In this document: positions 8,363 to 15,792 of the stretch, one piece after another
How positions within the stretch are numbered: position 1 is the stretch's first letter
Layout: every line of letters starts with the position of its first letter
Assembly: GCF_900187035.1 (NCBI RefSeq)
Contig: NZ_LT906446.1
Span: 620,001 to 684,000, forward strand
Source of the DNA: Megamonas hypermegale
Lineage (GTDB): Bacteria; Bacillota; Negativicutes; Selenomonadales; Selenomonadaceae
Direction of reading: 5' to 3'
DNA: 64,000 nucleotides
The notes under the pieces: model-generated
Told to the model about the DNA's origin: nothing
What the model saw: only the letters and a program-made list of their open reading frames with translations
Database searches by the model: none
Position numbers and translations under genes: made by a program

Positions 8363-8376
8363 AGTAAGCGTTTACA
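8363..8376. promoter_or_regulatory. cre-like operator upstream of the porin
   Basis: AGTAAGCGTTTACA matches the catabolite-responsive consensus TGWAANCGNTNWCA except at its first base. Related elements precede both kinase/symporter units and, more weakly, the alpha-galactosidase. Which LacI-family protein binds is unknown. Confidence 0.5.
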
Positions 8377-8431
8377 AAATGAGTAATAATGAGCGATAAG
8401 GAATGTATAATTAAAAATAAGAGGGAAGATT

Positions 8432-9808
8432 ATGAAAAAAATATTAGGATTATCAGCAGTAGCTCTTGTAATGAGCACTGGTATTGCAGCAGCAGCAAAT
8501 AACCCATTTAGTGATGTTCCAGCTGATAGCTGGGCATATGATGCAGTATCTACACTTGCTGCTGATGGTGTAATTGATGGTTATCCTGATGGTACATATC
8601 AGGGACAAAAAACAATGACTCGTTATGAAATGGCTCAAATTGTAGCACGTGCAATGGCGAAAACAGATATGGAAAAAGCAGATAAAGCTCTTGTAGATAA
8701 ATTAGCAGCTGAATTTGCTGAAGAACTCGACAATCTCGGTGTCCGTGTGGCCGACCTTGAAAAGAAGAGCGATAATGTGCAGTTTTCTGGTACGGCGCGT
8801 CTTCGTTATGACGATGGCGGCATAAATGCCACAAATACAAAAGCAAATAATGATGATACCGCCAGCCATTCTCATATTGAATATTGGATTAAAGGTAAAG
8901 TAAATGACGATTGGACGGCCATTGGTCAGATTGAAACGGAATTCAATAATGAAACTGGCAGTATTACAGCTTACGGCGGTAATGACCATCAGGTAAATAA
9001 AGTTTATGTGGAAGGCCCGTTATTCGGCGGTACGCTTAAAGCAGGCCGTTATGGTGAATTCTCTTCCTATGGACGTATTATTGATACGGAAATTTCCGGT
9101 GCTGAATTGACTTGGGGTGACCCAAATGAAGGTTTATCCGGTGCTTTAACTTATGGTCGTTTAAAACATGGTAGAAATATGGCTGGTACATCCTTTGCAG
9201 CATCTGGTGTAAAGAACTTTGAAGATGGCACTGTAAATGATAACTTTGGTATTAAACTCGGTGCACCAGGTGAAGCTGGAGAATATACATCAGCAAGATT
9301 GAAATATAACTTCAGCCCAGTAACAGCTATGGGTGTTACTTATGGTCATTTAGATAATCTCACTGTTTATGAAAGTGATGTAAATAAATTCAGTGATGAT
9401 GGTGCTGATTTATGGGAAGTTGGTTTTAATACAACTGTAGCTGATAATCTCACTTGGATGGCTGCTTACTCTAAATCTGATAGAGATGGTATCTATGATA
9501 GTGTAGGTAGTGAAGTTAAAAATGACGGTTGGTTTAGTGAATTACGTTATAAAAAACATGATATAACTGACCCAGGTTCCTTCGCTATCTTTGCAAACTA
9601 TCGTAATGTTGGTGCATTATCCACAATTGATGCCACAGTCGATTATACAGAAAATATTAAAGGCTGGACACTTGGATTTGACTATGTGCCAATTGAAAAT
9701 ACAACAATTGAAGTATTCTACATTAATGGTAAACAAGTAAATGCTACTACTAATGAAGGTATTCAAGATGCGGATATATTCCGTGCACAAATGGAATTCT
9801 ATTTCTAA
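8432..9808 (+). CDS. S-layer homology domain porin (OmpM-like outer-membrane protein)
   Basis: A 458-residue outer-membrane protein. It has a signal peptide (residues 1-22, cut near AAAANN), one SLH domain (about 23-80, with NPFSDVPADSWAY and DGYPDGTY), a short coiled-coil stalk (about 84-110), and a C-terminal beta-barrel ending in FRAQMEFYF with a terminal aromatic residue. In Negativicutes such proteins tether the outer membrane to polyaminated peptidoglycan through the SLH domain and act as diffusion channels. The ATG at 8432 has a good ribosome site. Codon and base use in about 8730-9110 is richer in GC than the rest, suggesting a mosaic gene. The family is clear; which porin paralogue it is cannot be told. 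Confidence 0.92.
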   Translation: MKKILGLSAVALVMSTGIAAAANNPFSDVPADSWAYDAVSTLAADGVIDGYPDGTYQGQKTMTRYEMAQIVARAMAKTDMEKADKALVDKLAAEFAEELDNLGVRVADLEKKSDNVQFSGTARLRYDDGGINATNTKANNDDTASHSHIEYWIKGKVNDDWTAIGQIETEFNNETGSITAYGGNDHQVNKVYVEGPLFGGTLKAGRYGEFSSYGRIIDTEISGAELTWGDPNEGLSGALTYGRLKHGRNMAGTSFAASGVKNFEDGTVNDNFGIKLGAPGEAGEYTSARLKYNFSPVTAMGVTYGHLDNLTVYESDVNKFSDDGADLWEVGFNTTVADNLTWMAAYSKSDRDGIYDSVGSEVKNDGWFSELRYKKHDITDPGSFAIFANYRNVGALSTIDATVDYTENIKGWTLGFDYVPIENTTIEVFYINGKQVNATTNEGIQDADIFRAQMEFYF

Positions 9809-9866
9809 TTTGTAAAATAATAAAGTCCTCTATTCAAAATAAATAATAAATACAATAATCTTATTC

Positions 9867-9907
9867 GCAGATGTTATATTATACGATTAACATCTGCTTT
9901 TTTTTAT
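9867..9907 (+). terminator. Terminator after the porin gene
   Basis: GCAGATGTTA (9867-9876) pairs perfectly with TAACATCTGC (9888-9897) and is followed by a long T run. Confidence 0.9.
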
Positions 9908-9985
9908 TTGCATATAATCATTTATTTTTGTTATGATATATGAAGTGATTAAATAGTTAACTTTTTATAGAAAGGAAGGAGTTTC

Positions 9986-10939
9986 TTGAAAAAATTATTA
10001 GTTTTAATTATTTGTTTAGGCTTGTTAGCTGTTACAGGTTGCACTTCAGATACACAACAAAGTGCAGATAATAGTAAAAATGCAAGTGACACAACATTAA
10101 AAATAGGATTGATGCCAGATATTGATTCTATTCCATTTATTATTGCAGAAGAAAAAGGCTTCTTTAAAGAAGAAGGTGTAAATGTAGAACTTCAACATTT
10201 TAAAAGTGCTATGGACCGAGATAGCGCACTGCAAAGTGGCAATTTAGATGGCGGTGTATCTGATATGTTAGCAGCGGGATTTGCTAAAGATGGCGGTTTT
10301 GATGTGAAGATGACTTCTATGACAGATGGCAATTATTGTTTAGTTGCGGGTACAGCAAATAATGTACAGTCCATTAAAGATATGAAAGGTCAAAATATTT
10401 CTGTATCCAAAAATACGATTATAGAATTTGTTTTGGACCAAATGCTCATGCAAAATCAGATGACTGAAGCTGATATAAATAAAACAGTTATTCCACAAAT
10501 TCCAACGAGATTGGAAATGTTACAAAATGGTAAATTAGATGCAGCTGTACTTCCTGAACCTATGGGCAGTATTGCTATAAAAAATGGTTGTCATTTAATT
10601 AATTCTTCTGAAGAAATGCAGATTAATCCAGGTGTAATGGTATTTACAAATGATAGTTTGCAAAATAAATCGGAAGAAATAAAAGCGATGTACAGAGCTT
10701 ATAATAAAGCTGTTGAATATTTGAATAATACACCACAAGAAGAATACATGGATTTAGTCATTGAAAAAGCAGGACTTCCACCGGCAACAAAAGATGCTTT
10801 GACTATGCCAAAATATCATGAAGCAGCTCTTCCTAGTAAAGATGCATGGGAAAAATCTATACAATGGCTCAATCAAAAAGGTTTAGTAAAAGAAACTTAT
10901 AGTTATGATGATATGGTTAGTGATATTTTAAGCAAATGA
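9986..10939 (+). CDS. ABC transporter substrate-binding lipoprotein (NitT/TauT family)
   Basis: A 317-residue lipoprotein: the signal peptide ends in the lipobox LLAVTGC, so it is anchored to the outer face of the cytoplasmic membrane. The mature part is a periplasmic-binding fold of the SsuA/THI5 (NMT1-like) type, with IGLMPDIDSIPFIIAEEKGFFKEEGV and a second-lobe PTRLEMLQNGKLDAAVLPEP segment. Relatives bind sulfonates, nitrate, pyrimidine precursors or riboflavin; nothing in the sequence or neighbours settles the ligand. The TTG start at 9986 follows AAAGGAAGGAG. The stop overlaps the start of the ATPase gene by four bases, so the three genes form one operon. Confidence 0.88.
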   Translation: MKKLLVLIICLGLLAVTGCTSDTQQSADNSKNASDTTLKIGLMPDIDSIPFIIAEEKGFFKEEGVNVELQHFKSAMDRDSALQSGNLDGGVSDMLAAGFAKDGGFDVKMTSMTDGNYCLVAGTANNVQSIKDMKGQNISVSKNTIIEFVLDQMLMQNQMTEADINKTVIPQIPTRLEMLQNGKLDAAVLPEPMGSIAIKNGCHLINSSEEMQINPGVMVFTNDSLQNKSEEIKAMYRAYNKAVEYLNNTPQEEYMDLVIEKAGLPPATKDALTMPKYHEAALPSKDAWEKSIQWLNQKGLVKETYSYDDMVSDILSK

Positions 10940-11676
10940 TACAGATAGATAATCTTTTTGTAAAATACGACAATCTAAATATATTAGAAGATATTAATTT
11001 ACAAATGGCAGAGGGCTCAGTCTGCGCAGTGATTGGGCCTTCGGGCTGTGGTAAATCGACACTGCTCAATATCTTAGCGGGTATTAATCATGATTATGAA
11101 GGCAAGGTATTTATAAATGGCATGAAGCCGAGCCCGAAAAAGCAGACGATTGGTTTTATACCGCAAAATTATGGGCTTTTGCCATGGCTTAAAGTTAAAG
11201 ATAATATCATGCTTGGCTTAAATATAAAGCATAAAAATAATTCGCAAATACCAATGGATTTAATCGACAGTTTAGGATTAAATAAATTATTAAATCGTTA
11301 TCCTAAAGAATTAAGTGGCGGTCAACAGCAAAGAGTTAGTCTTGCAAGAGCTTTTGCATTAAAAGCTGATTTGCTTTTGATGGATGAACCGTTTTCTGCA
11401 CTTGATGCTATAACGCGCGAAGAAATGCAAGATGTATTTATTAATCTTTGGCAACAACAAAATGTTACGACTGTGCTTGTGACGCATTATGTAGAAGAAG
11501 CGTTGTATTTAGGGCAAAAAATAGTGGTTATGACTGCTACACCAGGGAAGGTTTATAAAATAATCGATAATCCATTATTTGCTGATAAAAATTTCCGCGA
11601 TAGAGAAGAATTTGTACAGCTCAGTAAACAACTCAGAATTTATTTGAAAAAGGCAGGTAGAGAAAATGAAGCATAA
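10936..11676 (+). CDS. ABC transporter ATP-binding protein (NitT/TauT family)
   Basis: A 246-residue ATPase that powers the importer encoded with its neighbours. Walker A (GPSGCGKST), Q-loop (IPQNYGLLPW), signature (LSGGQQQRVSLARA), Walker B (LLLMDEPFSALD) and H-loop (VTHYVEEA) are all present, so it should be active. The C-terminal part (about 205-246) is the short helical extension usual for SsuB/TauB/ThiZ-like proteins. The ATG at 10936 lies inside the end of the preceding gene (ATGA overlap), and the end overlaps the permease by 11 bases, implying coupled translation. Confidence 0.93.
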   Translation: MIQIDNLFVKYDNLNILEDINLQMAEGSVCAVIGPSGCGKSTLLNILAGINHDYEGKVFINGMKPSPKKQTIGFIPQNYGLLPWLKVKDNIMLGLNIKHKNNSQIPMDLIDSLGLNKLLNRYPKELSGGQQQRVSLARAFALKADLLLMDEPFSALDAITREEMQDVFINLWQQQNVTTVLVTHYVEEALYLGQKIVVMTATPGKVYKIIDNPLFADKNFRDREEFVQLSKQLRIYLKKAGRENEA

Positions 11677-12406
11677 ATCTATTTATTTTTATATACCTGC
11701 AATAGTTTTTCTGCTCGCTTTATGGTATGTGATATCTCTTATAGTTCATTTGCCGATTATTCCATCACCGTATTTGGCGATAGAAAGGTTAATAGATATC
11801 TTCAGTGATACAATAGCGATACATGCTTTTTATAGTTTTTGGCGCATTGTAGCTGGTGTATTATTAGCGGTACTAATCGGTGTACCTATTGGAATTTTGA
11901 TGGGATATACGAAAAAAGTAGATACAATTTTAGCACCACTTGTATATTTGACATATCCAATCCCTAAGATTGCACTTTTGCCAATTTTAATGTTATTATG
12001 TGGCATCGGTGAATTGCCTAAAATATTAATGATATTTTTAATCGTTATTTTTCAAGTACTTGTGGCACTACGCGATGGCATAAGTTCTATACCAAAAGAG
12101 ATGTTTTATCCTTTATATACGTTAGGTGCTTCATTTAAAGATATTTTTTGTAAAATTCTTTGGCCAGCTGTTTTGCCAAATTTTATTACAGCTTTGCGTG
12201 TAGCTATGGGAACAGCAATATCTGTTTTATTTTTTACCGAAACATTCGGTACAAAATACGGTATGGGATATTTTATTATGGATGCTTGGCTACGTGTTAA
12301 TTATTTAGATATGTATGCGGGAATAATAGTTTTAAGTTTAATGGGTTTGTGTTTATTTGGTATTTTAGATTTATGCGAACGCTATTTTTGCAAATGGAAC
12401 AGATAA
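11666..12406 (+). CDS. ABC transporter permease (NitT/TauT family)
   Basis: A 246-residue inner-membrane permease with about six membrane segments; the first is YIPAIVFLLALWYVISLIV. The cytoplasmic loop that contacts the ATPase (EAA-like) reads LYTLGASFKDIFCKILWPAVLP. It belongs to the SsuC/TauC/ThiX group of the BPD-transport family. It starts inside the ATPase gene (11-base overlap) and is the last gene of the operon, followed by a terminator. As for its partners, the ligand is unknown; a sulfonate, nitrate or pyrimidine-precursor importer would be consistent. Confidence 0.92.
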   Translation: MKHKSIYFYIPAIVFLLALWYVISLIVHLPIIPSPYLAIERLIDIFSDTIAIHAFYSFWRIVAGVLLAVLIGVPIGILMGYTKKVDTILAPLVYLTYPIPKIALLPILMLLCGIGELPKILMIFLIVIFQVLVALRDGISSIPKEMFYPLYTLGASFKDIFCKILWPAVLPNFITALRVAMGTAISVLFFTETFGTKYGMGYFIMDAWLRVNYLDMYAGIIVLSLMGLCLFGILDLCERYFCKWNR

Positions 12407-12429
12407 AAACAAATCAAAATATTATTTGT

Positions 12430-12463
12430 CCGGACAGTTATTAGGCTGTCCGGTCTTTTTTTG
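12430..12463 (+). terminator. Terminator after the ABC transporter operon
   Basis: CCGGACAG (12430-12437) pairs perfectly with CTGTCCGG (12446-12453), followed by TCTTTTTTT. Confidence 0.92.
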
Positions 12464-12569
12464 ATATTTAGATGAAATTTGAGTTATTTGTAAATTTAAT
12501 ATATTTTTTAAAAATTTATGTTGCATTTATACTAAAGATGTATTATAATTTAACTATGTTGAGAAGATA

Positions 12570-12583
12570 TGTAAACGTTTTCA
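12570..12583. promoter_or_regulatory. cre-like operator before first kinase/symporter unit
   Basis: TGTAAACGTTTTCA matches the cre consensus TGWAANCGNTNWCA at every position, 95 bases before the kinase start. The following leader shares AAATTTTCA and an A-run ending ACGAA with the leader of the second copy, so control of both units is probably the same. Confidence 0.65.
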
Positions 12584-12677
12584 GATTAAATTTTCAAAAA
12601 AAACGAATAAATTTATTTTTTATATATCTTCTATTCATTGTAGATTTTCATTATTATATTAAAAGTGAGGGATTATT

Positions 12678-13277
12678 ATGGAAAATGTTGTAATCACTGT
12701 CAGCAGACAGTATGGTTGCGGTGGTCGTGAATTAGCAACTATTTTAGCTAAAAAGCTAAATGTAAAATTATACGACAAACAGATTATTCATCTTGCTGCA
12801 GCTAAACTTGGTATCAACGATTTAAGTGAAGAGGAACTAAAAGAATTAGAAAATACTGTTGAACCAATGACACTTACTTATGTACCATTCCATTCTTTCG
12901 GTAATCATGCAGGTGAATCTAGCCGTGGTATGTTTATTGCCGAAGCAGGTGTTATTAGAAGATTAGCAAATGATGGCCCATGCGTTATCTTAGGTCGTTC
13001 TGCTGATTATGTACTTGAAGATGAACCAAATCATTTTTCTATATTCGTTTGTGCTAGTGATGAATACAGAGAAAAAAGAGGCAAAATCGTTTACGAAGGA
13101 AAAACGTTAAAAGAATTAAATCAAGAAAATGATAAAAGAGCTAGATATTACAACTATTATACTGGCAAAAAATGGGGCGACCCAGCTAATTATGATTTAG
13201 TTGTAAATACAAGTAGCGGTTCTTTAGATGAAATAGCAGATGCTATCATCAATTATATAAAAACTATTAAAAAATAA
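12678..13277 (+). CDS. Cytidylate kinase-like family protein, copy 1
   Basis: A 199-residue protein of the cytidylate kinase-like (P-loop NTPase) family. It opens with VVITVSRQYGCGGRELATILAKKL; the nucleotide loop reads GCGGRE and so lacks the usual GK[ST] lysine, as is common in this subfamily. Later parts include VILGRSADYVL, FVCASDEYREKR and RARYYNYYTGKKWGDPANYDLVVNT, the lid and core of nucleotide kinases. It is not the housekeeping Cmk. Its substrate is unknown; the pairing with a sugar symporter suggests a function linked to the transported compound, which is inference. The ATG follows a GTGAGGG ribosome site, and the symporter gene follows after 90 bases. Confidence 0.8.
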   Translation: MENVVITVSRQYGCGGRELATILAKKLNVKLYDKQIIHLAAAKLGINDLSEEELKELENTVEPMTLTYVPFHSFGNHAGESSRGMFIAEAGVIRRLANDGPCVILGRSADYVLEDEPNHFSIFVCASDEYREKRGKIVYEGKTLKELNQENDKRARYYNYYTGKKWGDPANYDLVVNTSSGSLDEIADAIINYIKTIKK

Positions 13278-13367
13278 TTTTAATAATTTCAAATATTTAT
13301 ATTTATTTTATTGTATTTTGTATTTATTGTATATTTATTTTGATGTATTTTTATTAGGAGGATTTTT

Positions 13368-14780
13368 ATGTCAGGCAATAAACTTTTGTCACGTATATCA
13401 TATGCGTGTGGTACATTTGGTCATGATATATTCTTCATGATGGTAAACACGTATTTTATCATGTTCATAACTAGTAACTTATTCAATTCAGGCGATAAAG
13501 CTCATGATGAATATATGATTGCTACTATTATGACAGTTATCTTAGTAATCCGTATTGCAGAACTTTTCATTGACCCATTCATTGGTAATACTATTGATAA
13601 AACAAATACTAGATGGGGAAGATTTAAACCATGGGTTATCGTTGGTGGTTTAATTGCAGCAATTTCCTTGATTATTTTGTTCACAGATATGGGTGGATTA
13701 ACTTCTTCTCCAATGTTATATTTAATAGTTTTTGCTATTTTATATATCGTTATGGACGTATTCTACTCAGCAAAAGACGTTGCTATTTGGTCTATGGTTC
13801 CTGCAATGTCCTTTGATTCCCGTGAACGTGAAATTACAGCAACTTTTGCTCGTATCGGTTCTGTATTTGGTGCTCAACTCGTTACAGTAATGGTTATTCC
13901 AATTGTATTATTCTTCTCTGCTAATAAAAATGGTGGTGTTGGTGATGCACAAGGTTGGTTAGCATTTGCTGTAATCGGCGGCGGTATCTCTATTCTTGGT
14001 GCTATTATCCTCGGTCTCGGTACTAAAGAACATGCTTCTGCACTTCGTCAGAACAAAAAAGAAACATCTTTCAAAGAAGTATTCTCTATCTTAGGTAAAA
14101 ATGACCAGTTAATGTGGATTGCTATTACATTCCTTATCTTCTGCTTTGGTCAGGACTTAGTAAATGCTTTCCAAATGTACTACTTTACTTATATTTTAGG
14201 TGACTCCACTGTATTATCCTCTTTAGGTGTTATTAACGTTATTATCGGTTTACTTGCTGTTGCTTTATTCCCAACATTAACTAAAAACTTCAAAAGACGT
14301 AAATTATTCGTCGCTTCCATTGCAATCATGGTAATCGCACTCGTTATTTATGCCTTTGCAGGTCAAAATACAGTTATGTGCTTAATCGCTGCAGGTTTAT
14401 TCAACCTCCCACAGCCACTCGTATTTCTTGTTGTATTGATGACAATTACTGATACTGTTGAATATGGTCAGCTTAAAATTGGTCACCGTGATGAAAGTCT
14501 TATTCTCTCCATAAGACCATTGATTAATAAATTATCTGGTGCTGTTACAAGTGCTATCGTAGGATTTACAGCTGTTTGGGTTGGTATGTCTGGCGGTGCT
14601 ACAGCAGATTCCATCACAGATGCTAATAAATTCACTTTTGAAATGATTATGTTTGCAACTCCTATCGTATTCTTAATCGTAGCAACTTTAATCTACAAAA
14701 CGAAAGTTAAATTAACGGAAGAAAAACATGCTGAAATCGTTAGAGAACTCGAACGTACTTGGGGCAAAGATAATAAATAA
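13368..14780 (+). CDS. GPH family sugar:cation symporter, copy 1
   Basis: A 470-residue MFS transporter of the glycoside-pentoside-hexuronide (MelB/GusB) family with about 12 membrane segments. The N-terminal signature ELFIDPFIGNTIDKTNTRWGRFKPW holds the conserved Asp and Arg residues of the cation site, and FYSAKDVAIWSMVPAMSFDSREREITATFARIGS is the family loop. It should import a glycoside or sugar with Na+ or H+; the nearby alpha-galactosidases suggest melibiose-like substrates but are 30 kb away. The start follows AGGAGG. It is transcribed with the kinase-like gene and closed by a terminator. Confidence 0.9.
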   Translation: MSGNKLLSRISYACGTFGHDIFFMMVNTYFIMFITSNLFNSGDKAHDEYMIATIMTVILVIRIAELFIDPFIGNTIDKTNTRWGRFKPWVIVGGLIAAISLIILFTDMGGLTSSPMLYLIVFAILYIVMDVFYSAKDVAIWSMVPAMSFDSREREITATFARIGSVFGAQLVTVMVIPIVLFFSANKNGGVGDAQGWLAFAVIGGGISILGAIILGLGTKEHASALRQNKKETSFKEVFSILGKNDQLMWIAITFLIFCFGQDLVNAFQMYYFTYILGDSTVLSSLGVINVIIGLLAVALFPTLTKNFKRRKLFVASIAIMVIALVIYAFAGQNTVMCLIAAGLFNLPQPLVFLVVLMTITDTVEYGQLKIGHRDESLILSIRPLINKLSGAVTSAIVGFTAVWVGMSGGATADSITDANKFTFEMIMFATPIVFLIVATLIYKTKVKLTEEKHAEIVRELERTWGKDNK

Positions 14781-14827
14781 TTAATAGTTTATAATATATA
14801 ATAATGAATTTTTAATAATGGAATAGA

Positions 14828-14867
14828 TAATCCCTGTTATCATAATTTGATGACAGGGATTTTTGTA
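14828..14867 (+). terminator. Terminator after first kinase/symporter unit
   Basis: AATCCCTGTTATCA pairs with TGATGACAGGGATT around a short loop and is followed by TTTT. It separates the two tandem units. Confidence 0.88.
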
Positions 14868-15135
14868 TTGATATTAAAAATATTATTAGAATTTTTTTTT
14901 AATACTTGCTAATTTGAAAAAAATATTTTATAAAAAAATACTAAAATAAACAACATAATATCAAAATTTTACAACATTTACCTGTTGCATTTTTTTCAGA
15001 AAATAATATAATATAACTTGAATGAACAAGGGTAAACGTTTTCAATGAATGTTAAATTTTCATAAAAAACGAACAAATTCATCTTTTGTGTTTTTTATGT
15101 TGATTTATATTATTTTTTAAAGGTAGGGGATTTTT
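14868..15135. other. Leader region of second kinase/symporter unit
   Basis: An extremely AT-rich gap with no gene. It holds the cre-like site at 15031-15044 and, downstream of it, the A-rich leader (about 15051-15090) that resembles the leader of copy 1. The ribosome site GGTAGGGG sits just before the kinase start. Confidence 0.5.
15031..15044. promoter_or_regulatory. cre-like operator before second kinase/symporter unit
   Basis: GGTAAACGTTTTCA differs from the perfect copy-1 site only at the first base. Its placement relative to the gene (about 92 bases before the start) matches copy 1. Confidence 0.6.
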
Positions 15136-15735
15136 ATGAATAAGAATGTCGTAATAACGGTTAGTCGTCAGTATGGCTGTGGTGGACGTGAATTAGCAAC
15201 AATTTTAGCTAAAAAATTGAACGTTAATTTGTACGATAAACAAATTATTCACCTTGCGGCTGCTAAACTTGGTATTGATGATTTGAGCGAAGAAGATTTA
15301 AAAGAATTAGAAAATACCGTTCAGCCAATGACACTTACTTATGTACCATTCCATTCTTTCGGTAATCATGCAGGTGAATCTAGCCGTGGTATGTTTATTG
15401 CCGAAGCAGGTGTAATTAGAAAACTTGCTGAAGATGGTCCTTGCGTTATTTTAGGTCGTTCTGCTGATTATGTACTTGAAGATGAGCCAAATCATTTTTC
15501 TATATTTGTTTGTGCTAATGATGCATATAGAGAACAAAGAGGTAAAGATGTTTATGATGGCAAAACTTTAAAAGAATTAAATCAGGAAGATGACAAGAGA
15601 GCTAGATATTATAACTATTATACTGGTAAAAAATGGGGAGACCCTGTAAATTATGATTTAGTAGTAAACACTAGTAATGAACCTTTAGATAAAATAGCTG
15701 ATGCTATCATTGAATATATAAATACCGTTAAATAA
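15136..15735 (+). CDS. Cytidylate kinase-like family protein, copy 2
   Basis: Second copy of the 199-residue kinase-like protein, with the same VVITVSRQYGCGGREL start, GRSADYVLEDEPNHF centre and YYNYYTGKKWGDPVNYDLVVNT end. It differs from copy 1 at scattered positions, mostly near the C-terminus (for example NDAYREQRGKDVYDG). The loss of the P-loop lysine is shared. The ATG at 15136 follows GGTAGGGG. It is paired with the second GPH symporter 57 bases downstream, repeating the arrangement of copy 1, so the two proteins probably act with their own transporter or are redundant. Confidence 0.8.
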   Translation: MNKNVVITVSRQYGCGGRELATILAKKLNVNLYDKQIIHLAAAKLGIDDLSEEDLKELENTVQPMTLTYVPFHSFGNHAGESSRGMFIAEAGVIRKLAEDGPCVILGRSADYVLEDEPNHFSIFVCANDAYREQRGKDVYDGKTLKELNQEDDKRARYYNYYTGKKWGDPVNYDLVVNTSNEPLDKIADAIIEYINTVK

Positions 15736-15792
15736 ATATTTATAAAAAAGCGTAATCATTAAAAATTTAATAATATAATGGGAGGGCTTTAT

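Larger units (their letters stand above)
8146..8431. other. Intergenic region upstream of the SLH porin
   Basis: About 286 AT-rich bases with no convincing gene. Two elements stand out: a perfect 16-base palindrome (8289-8304) and a cre-like site (8363-8376). A TATAAT hexamer occurs at 8406-8411 but lacks a good -35 at 17 bases. The ribosome site AGAGGGAAG lies just before the porin start. Confidence 0.5.

Noticed and set aside
9809-9985. Riboswitch before the NitT/TauT-type operon (for example a TPP element)
   Set aside because: No CTGAGA-type core or other known riboswitch motif; only the porin terminator and a ribosome site are seen.
12472-12693. 73-codon frame between the ABC operon and kinase gene
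   Set aside because: It runs through the operator and leader, consists of AT-driven hydrophobic residues, lacks a ribosome site and overlaps the kinase start.
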